Program-made: the position numbers and the translations under genes
Assembly (NCBI GenBank): GCA_905250125.1
Contig: CAJNOL010000488.1
Span: 1-64,000, forward strand
Reading direction: 5' to 3'
DNA length: 64,000 bases
Origin: Rotaria sordida
Lineage: Eukaryota; Rotifera; Eurotatoria; Philodinida; Philodinidae
Notes under the pieces: model-generated
Told to the model about the DNA's origin: nothing
The model's input: the letters and a program-made list of their open reading frames with translations, nothing else
The model's database searches: none
Shown: positions 57,606 through 64,000 of the stretch, in pieces
Numbering within the stretch: position 1 is the first letter of the stretch
Layout: every line of letters starts with the position of its first letter

Positions 57606-60600
57606 TTATTTTGTTCCTCCTTTTCCACCACGTCGAGCACCACGAGTTGCAATACCTTCATAATACGGTGAATGATTATAAAATGATGATGGATAACCAG
57701 TTGATTGATAACTTGTTGGAGAAGCAGCTGTTGGATATGTTGGACGAAATGTATGAGGAAAAGGACGACGTTTTTTCGCTTCAACATTTATTTTTTGTGT
57801 TTTTAAAAGATTTTCATGATCAGCTACAATAGCTTTAGCCATTTCAATTGATTGACAAACAACAAAAGCAAAATTTGCTGCACCAACTTGAGATCCTGTG
57901 TTACCAATACGAACAAGTAAAAGACTACCATAAGGTCGAAATAATTCATGAATCTAAATTAAAATACTTCATCAATTAAAAAAAAAAAGAAAACACTTTG
58001 TTTTTGTTTTTGGATTATTTTACTTCATTTTCTGTTACTTGAGCTGAAAGATTTCCAACAAATATTTCTTGATCATCGGTATAACCAGTAGATAAATAAC
58101 CTTCTTCACCAGTTCCATAATACCAAGAATCATCATAATAATCATTAGCATCTTGTGGATGACCACGTGCTGCGGCTCGATTATTATTATTATTATTACC
58201 ACTAGCTTTTGATGCTTTTTTTTGTTGTTTATTTGATTTATTTGATTTTGTTCCTGTAGCAGTAGCAGTAGTTGTTGCTGATGTTGGTTGACTTTCAGCT
58301 GAAGTAGTAGCAGGTTTTTCTTTTTTACCAATTGCATCTCGATATGATTTCGGTTTTGTTGTTTGCTCTTTTTCTTGACTTTTCGTTTGTTCAACAATTG
58401 GTGTTACTGGTGGAGTTATATTAGCAACTGATGAAGTCGTTGTTTCAGATTTATCATCTTTCTTTTCAACAATTGTATTGTCAAAAAATTCAACACTGCT
58501 AGAAGCTAATGGTGCTATTGGTGTTTCAATCACTGTTGGTGAAGTTATTGTAACAGGTTGAGTTTCAAATGATGCCACTAAAAAAATTTATGAAATAGTT
58601 ACTCGTTAATGATTGATCACTTTCTTAGATTGATATAATTCAACAAATTTTTTTTACTTGGAAACAGCTCTTAGTGTAATTCCTATGGGATTAAGATCGA
58701 AAAGTGTGAAATAACTCCTATTAGTAATAGAAAGACTTGTTTAATGAATTCACTTAAATCAATATTATATATACTTGACATTCTGTTCTACTCATCAGGC
58801 AAAATTAAATCCATGTTATCTTAGTGTTCTTGAATTTGTCGATAAATTTACAGATTTCTCTTTTTGTGATTTGTACAAATGCTCGAACTCTGCGAGACGA
58901 TTCCGAATCTTGAAAAATCCTTTCTCACAGAACATTCAGAATTGGAACATTTTGAAACTAAAACGGCACGAGACAAATGGAACTCTAGACTCGAAAAAAA
59001 CTTTGTCCTATAGGATCCCAGCAAGTACACAATAAATTTCATTTTCGAACTTTGTCAATATGTCTATCATGGCTTGCAGCGAGTCTAAAATTTTCATCCT
59101 CCTATATTTCAACACTCCTGCTAGTTTGTTTTTGACAAAAATGAATTCAGTGACTAAATCTTAATTTCGAAGAATTGATAGTCACTTAATTACGCGTAAG
59201 GGAGGTTGTATCTATCGTTTGAAAATAATATTATCTCTTCCTTTATTAATCAAAATGCAATATATATAATATTCTGGTAGGTTCTCGCTGGAGAGATGCT
59301 CTTTTCGTCTAGAAAAACGAAAAGAACTTGGAGCTAGGAAGGCAATGGTCGGATTTTTCCAGCTCCAGTCTTAAAATGACCATTGACTCCGATCTCCAAA
59401 TTTCTGCTTCCAATTTATCACAATTTTCTCAAGTTTTCCGGTCGGAAATAGTCTCTGTGAGTGAAAAATTTTACTTAAACACAATAAACGTAGAAATGAA
59501 CTCTCTTCTTCTAACAATCATCTATTGTATTCATATTTCTTCATTGCTCTTCTTTCTTCCTTTAAAGTCCATTTAAAATTGGCACGTGAAAGATTAACTT
59601 TCTTTGTCTGTACCAATATTAGATGTTCTTGAAAGGAAGAAAGAATAATAATAAAGAAGTGTGAATATAATAGATGATTGTTAGAAGAAGACAGCTCATT
59701 TCTACCTTGATCGTGTTTAAGTACAACTTTTCACTCCGATGAAGAACGTTTTACATTCGAAACGTTAACTATTGTATTATATATATTGCATTTAATTAAT
59801 AAAGGAGGAAATAATTAAAGATGAGCAACTCCACTATGTCCCGCTCTAACTCTATCTACCAATTACCAGATGCTATTTCAACTCTAATGAGAAAAGCGTC
59901 AATTCCGACTGCGAGTTGGCGTTGCCCATCTAGGAAGAGAATATTATTCTTAAATGAGTCGATAGTAAAACTCTTAAATATCAGATTTGCTACAAACTGT
60001 CCTATCAATAGAAATTATTTCATTCACTTTCAAATGAGTAAAAATGATAAACGACAAGTTCATAAACGCACAGTTTTCTACAGTTAAATAGAACCTATTA
60101 AAACTGTTTCGATTGAACTCATAAATTGAAATGATGAGATAATGTGACTTATGCTCATATGAACTTTGAAGCTATTACTGTTGTAGATTTAGATAAATTA
60201 TTCATTCGAGATTTGTAAATCATTCAAACAAAAAACAACTACAAAAATAATTCATAATAAATGTAGTACCTTCATTATTATTTGTTGTAGTCATTGATGT
60301 TTTTGTATTATTATCATTTGTTAAAATTGTTGTTGGACTATCTTGATATCGAAATATATCATTGTGTACATAATATTTTTGTTTTGAATTATCTGCTGGT
60401 GTTAATACAAATGTTTGAACAAAACGTTTCATAATTGGTTGAGGTTGAGTATCAGTTACTGGTGTTGGTGATATTTCTCCACAAACTTGTATAACGATTG
60501 ATGAACCTACAGTTAAATGACAATCAACTTGACGAATTTTAACATGACGTTGTTTTAATGATAATTCTTCAATACGTTTAGCAATAGCTTCTATACCAGT

Positions 60601-60762
60601 TACAGTTTTCGTTGGATCATCATGCATAAATGTTGATGATGCAGAAAAGAAACGATGTAAAGATTCAGGATGTTCATGAAGAAGACGATAATATTGAACA
60701 ACAAATGCTTTACCAATTTGTTGTGGTGTTGCATTAGTTGTAGATGGAGATGATGTAGCCAT
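57606..60762 (-). CDS. G3BP-like stress-granule protein (NTF2-like + RRM + RGG)
   Basis: Exons 60270-60762, 58024-58577 and 57606-57953 join in frame to 464 residues. Residues about 12-140 are an NTF2-like domain in G3BP form (GKAFVVQYYRLLHEHPESLH, FMHDDPTKTVTGIEAI, then the C-terminal VQTFVLTPADNSKQKYYVHN). A long Ser/Thr/Lys-rich linker follows. The RRM starts EIFVGNLSAQVTENE, is split by an intron, and continues IHELFRPYGSLLLVRI with RNP-like AANFAFVVCQS. The tail is Tyr/Pro/Ser-rich and ends in a small RG-rich GARRGGKGG motif. G3BPs nucleate stress granules through NTF2L dimerisation and RNA binding in the cytoplasm. Intron 1 is 1,692 bp (no gene seen), intron 2 is 70 bp. Confidence 0.9.
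58578..60269 (-). other. G3BP intron 1 (1.7 kb)
   Basis: Donor GAAG/GTACTA and acceptor TTTTAG/TGGCAT keep the frame. The intron contains short frames on both strands without domains (for example a plus-strand frame at 59821-60087), a small hairpin at about 59295-59325 (CTTTTCGT...ACGAAAAG) and TA-rich sequence. Confidence 0.7.
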
Positions 60763-63718
60763 ATTTACTGTTTATAATCACAATAACAAATATAAATAAA
60801 TGAGGAAAAACATTAAAAAAAAAACAATCTAGAAAATAAGTTTATTTTTAAAAATTAAATTTGAATAGAATTTTATTTTATTGCAAAAAAATAATTCTTC
60901 ATTTTATTAATTTACGAATATCTATTTTAAATATGAATTCTTCTAAAGAATAAAAAGAACAATTTAAGTCATTTTATTTATCTTTTCGATTTTAACATAA
61001 TAGAAATTTCAATATCTATAACAAATTGTAAAATCAACGAGTTTATTGAATCTATTTTTCGGTGTAACATTTAATGAATAATTTGTATAATATTCGCAGA
61101 GATGATTTGTGTCAACAAAACTTGTTTTACACATATGATATATCAATAGATATTGATGAATCTATATAACAAATAATAATTATTTTATTGTAAAGTATTC
61201 TAATTATTATTGAATGATAATTGATATAATCTGAATTTATGAATCAGACGGTGATGGTAAATGTATATTACCTAAAATATATTAAATACTTATGTATTAG
61301 TTGTTCAAATACTTAAATGAAAAATAGATGCATGAGCTCATTCTGTTCCTTCCTTCCCTAGCTCGCAGTAATTGGCAGTCAGCACCAAAAAGCTTATTTC
61401 GTTTGAATTTAATTTTTCTCAAAAGACATGATATTTGGAAACTTGAGTATACACTCACTTGATAGTGCATTATGTATTTCAAACTATTGTAACGTTTTAT
61501 TTTTGATTAAATAAAGATTTATTAAAAACAATTTCACAAAAAACTTAAATGTTTTTGTCATTTTCTCTCATTCACTGATCATTATCTTCTCGCGATGATG
61601 TTTATGTAAAAAGGCGTTTGAGGTATAAAAGATTATTCTTTTATGAAAAATTTATATACATAAAAATCACGCGGAAAGATGGAAGTGCTACTTTTGTTTA
61701 TGTATTTTTGTTGGTAGCTAGTTGATCTCCTCTCTGACGGTGAAATCATATGCAAGTTTATTTTGTTTTAGATATTTTAATGTTAAATTTTAAAAAAAAC
61801 AAACAAAAAAGAAGATCCCTCATTGCGTGCCATCTATTAAATGTTAGTTTAATTGAACTTTGATTCTCTTGATCGACGTAGATGCCGAATATATATGACG
61901 GAAAATGCATTCGTCAAGATAGCAATAAATAAAATCATAGACTATGGATCAATCCTACAATAGTAACTATTAGAAATGGGATCGGTTCGGTTCCATAAAG
62001 ACACGAACCAATCTTAACTCTGCTATCTACACAGTCGTATAAAATACACACATGATGTATTAAATAATCTGACTCTAATATACAGAAGTAACTTGGAAAA
62101 TTTAGGGACGCTATAAGTTCTTATTGGTCGACCAATTTTTTTGTGAGTAGGAATGACTATTCATTGTAGTGCTACTGCAATATTCACGAGTAGAGCCTAT
62201 CGGGTTGGTCCCGAAATCGGATCCGATCGGGTCCAAAATTTTTGGACCCGACGGGCTTTACTCACGAGTAGATGTGATTGATTTCTAATACAAAGCTGGA
62301 TCACTATGCATAAAGATTTAATAGGAACGAAAACGAAATTTGAAACGATTTTTTTCTCTCTCGGATTTATCACTACTCTACAATAGGGACACACAGTCGA
62401 TGTTTTAACATATAATAAATATTCGACAAATCTCTTCCTACATTAAAATCTACTAATCAATTAGATTGCCTTTGGTACAGTTCTTTAGCACTAAAATATA
62501 AACTTACTTTAAATAAAAAATTTTCTTTTATTGAAATTTCATTGTTAACTATTTCTTGCGAGTCATTTGTTTCTATCGTTCTGTGTACTTGACAAAAAAA
62601 AAGCCGAAGAATTTTGAGAATGTTTTTTCCATCATATTTGTTTATTATTACAACGACAAATTCTTTTCTCGCTACACGAATAAAATTTTGATCGGCCAAT
62701 TAGAAGATCTAAACATTAAAGTGAATTTTAAACAAAATAATATGTAATCTGAATATACTTTTGCTTAATTGATTATCATTATTTTTGAGTTTTGATGTAA
62801 ATATGATTGTAATCGTGAACTTACTCATGTGAGTACAAAAAAACAGTTAAATTGATAAGGAAAGAAAAAATTGACACTTTGTTTTTTTGAATGACTCATT
62901 ATTAATTCGATGATACTTATCTAAATTAAAAAAAAATAAAGATCAAAGCAAAAAAAAAACAACATTTTGAAACAAAAGCAAATAAATTTCCTCGTTTAAT
63001 CAAATATTCTTAAGTGACAGTTTCTTTTTGTTGTTAGATTCTGACGGAAAACTAATTGAGTAATATGTTTCAATTTTTGTTTCGAAATTACTTCATTGAA
63101 TTTGTCAATTCATATCTTAAAAAACAATGAAATAATTTCAGATAAATTTTATTTACCTTTCATTGTGAAATAAAATATCTCAGTTTTATTGACATTAATT
63201 CCAAAATGAATAAACCTAATTTTCCTAATATTATTTTGCAAAAAAAAAATTCCAAGAATATCTTAGCATTGAAAATCCACAAATAATGATATTGCTTTAA
63301 CATTTGTTTTAATTTCAATATCATTTAGACATACATAAACGTGAATGTTTATTGAGTAATATGGAAGTCATTTTATATCATGAACAAAAAAAAATCTATT
63401 TTTCTTATCTAAAAAAGAACGTTAAAATATATACTAAAATTTTAAAATTATTCTATACGTTCAGTTTAATTAATCAGATAACGAAGACTTTGTATATTTC
63501 CCTAAAATGTTATTTTTTACTGAAGCAAAAACAAAAAAACCTATATATTTTTTTTCGTAGTAATAAATGTTTTCAATATGATTTTGTGTTTTTATATCTA
63601 AATATGAATAAAATTTAAAATCAAAAACTTTTTGTTTTTAGTTTTGCGTCTTGTTTATTTCATTAAGTTAAAGAAGTGTACAAGATAAAATATAGTTCTA
63701 ATTTTTTTATATCTTCAT
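60763..63718. other. Intergenic, 2.9 kb, no gene recognised
   Basis: It should hold the G3BP promoter on the left and the NEDD8 3' untranslated region on the right. It includes a short palindromic element at about 62185-62275. Reading frames at 62457-62699 (minus) and 63352-63618 (plus) are AT-biased with no recognisable family. Confidence 0.45.
62183..62274. mobile_element. About 90-bp palindromic mini-element
   Basis: A near-perfect palindrome centred on CGGGTCCAAAATTTTTGGACCCG (about 62239-62261) has mirrored outer ends AGTAGAGCC and GGCTTTACT. CACG, extended to CACGAGTA, occurs on both sides and could be a target duplication. It is GC-rich compared with its flanks. Confidence 0.6.
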
Positions 63719-64000
63719 TTAATATCCACCACGTAAAGCTAAGACTAAATGAAGAACACTTCCAGCATTGACATTGTATTCACTAACTGTTTTATCATCT
63801 GTCATTTGTTTTCCACCGAAAATAAGTCGTTGTTGTTGTGGAGGAATTCCTATTTAATAATAAAATAATATTATGTATATTTTTTTTTTAAAATAAAAAC
63901 AACGAAGTCTTCTACCTTCTTTTTCTTCAACACGTTCTTTGATACGTTCGATTTTATCTGTACCATCTATATCAACTTCAATTTCTTTACCAGTTAAAGT
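63719..64000 (-). CDS. NEDD8: NEDD8 ubiquitin-like modifier, 5' end beyond window
   Basis: Exon 63916-64000 reads [20 protein letters not shown] then KERVEEKE. After a 66-bp intron (phase 1, GAAG/GTAGAA to AATAG/GAATTCC), exon 63719-63849 reads [20 protein letters not shown] and ends [13 protein letters not shown] then stop. The [18 protein letters not shown] and [10 protein letters not shown] stretches distinguish NEDD8 from ubiquitin (ALRGG rather than RLRGG, Ala72). It is conjugated mainly to cullins after processing at the Gly-Gly. Here only one residue (Tyr) follows Gly-Gly. The first few residues lie outside the window. Confidence 0.93.

Noticed and set aside
57431-58397. Alternative minus-strand frames of 118 and 120 codons over G3BP
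   Set aside because: They are shadows of the RRM/linker exons in another frame; the G3BP frame has clear domain similarity.
59735-59775. Hammerhead-ribozyme-like core (CCGATGA ... CGAAAC)
   Set aside because: The first core position is C instead of U, the middle stem would have a mismatch after three pairs, and no convincing third stem or cleavage triplet was found.
62457-62699. 80-codon minus-strand frame
   Set aside because: It has no ATG at its start, no recognisable domain and AT-biased composition; the only splice option would imply a 17-bp intron.

Overview
This is a 64 kb, AT-rich eukaryotic window. Its genes are split by many very short GT-AG introns (about 34-93 bp), with a few introns of 1-4 kb. 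Protein families, the F-box/leucine-rich-like gene, mini-introns and a decayed microbial-type formamidase together suggest a bdelloid rotifer (Rotaria/Adineta-like). That placement is an inference from style and was not tested by a search.

Layout: 0-2 kb holds two dead genes, a formamidase/acetamidase pseudogene (minus) and a piggyBac transposase remnant (plus). 3-11 kb is an ABCC/MRP4-type transporter (minus) whose last intron is 4.2 kb long and full of inverted repeats. 14.5-17.6 kb is an F-box-type gene (plus, three exons). 18.7-26.2 kb is a mobile-element graveyard: palindromes, a hAT-type non-autonomous element with an 8-bp target duplication, a 33-bp tandem array and an assembly gap. 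27.1-50.6 kb is the centrepiece on the minus strand, an RGS12-like locus carrying TWO copies of the RGS cassette. One follows PDZ and PTB domains and ends in its own stop exon. The other is joined to two Ras-binding domains and a degenerate GoLoco motif. Between the cassettes lie about seven short exons that each start with ATG and end at a phase-0 donor, which looks like an array of alternative first exons for the second cassette. 50.8-52.7 kb is GOLGA7/ERF4. 54.2-54.8 kb is a small unrecognised three-exon gene. 55.4-56.6 kb has a short tandem array, an orphan coding tail and a hAT transposase C-terminus. 57.6-60.8 kb is a G3BP (stress-granule) gene. The right edge is the 3' part of NEDD8.

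Most intact genes are on the minus strand. Exon joins for RGS-A, RGS-B, GOLGA7, G3BP, the F-box gene and NEDD8 were worked out by hand, and every join keeps the reading frame. All introns over about 900 bp that I examined hold inverted-repeat or transposon-like sequence, except the F-box intron, the intron between RGS-B exons 5 and 6, and the G3BP intron, where I could not resolve any. This suggests that gene expansion here is mainly insertion of foldback elements into otherwise tiny introns.
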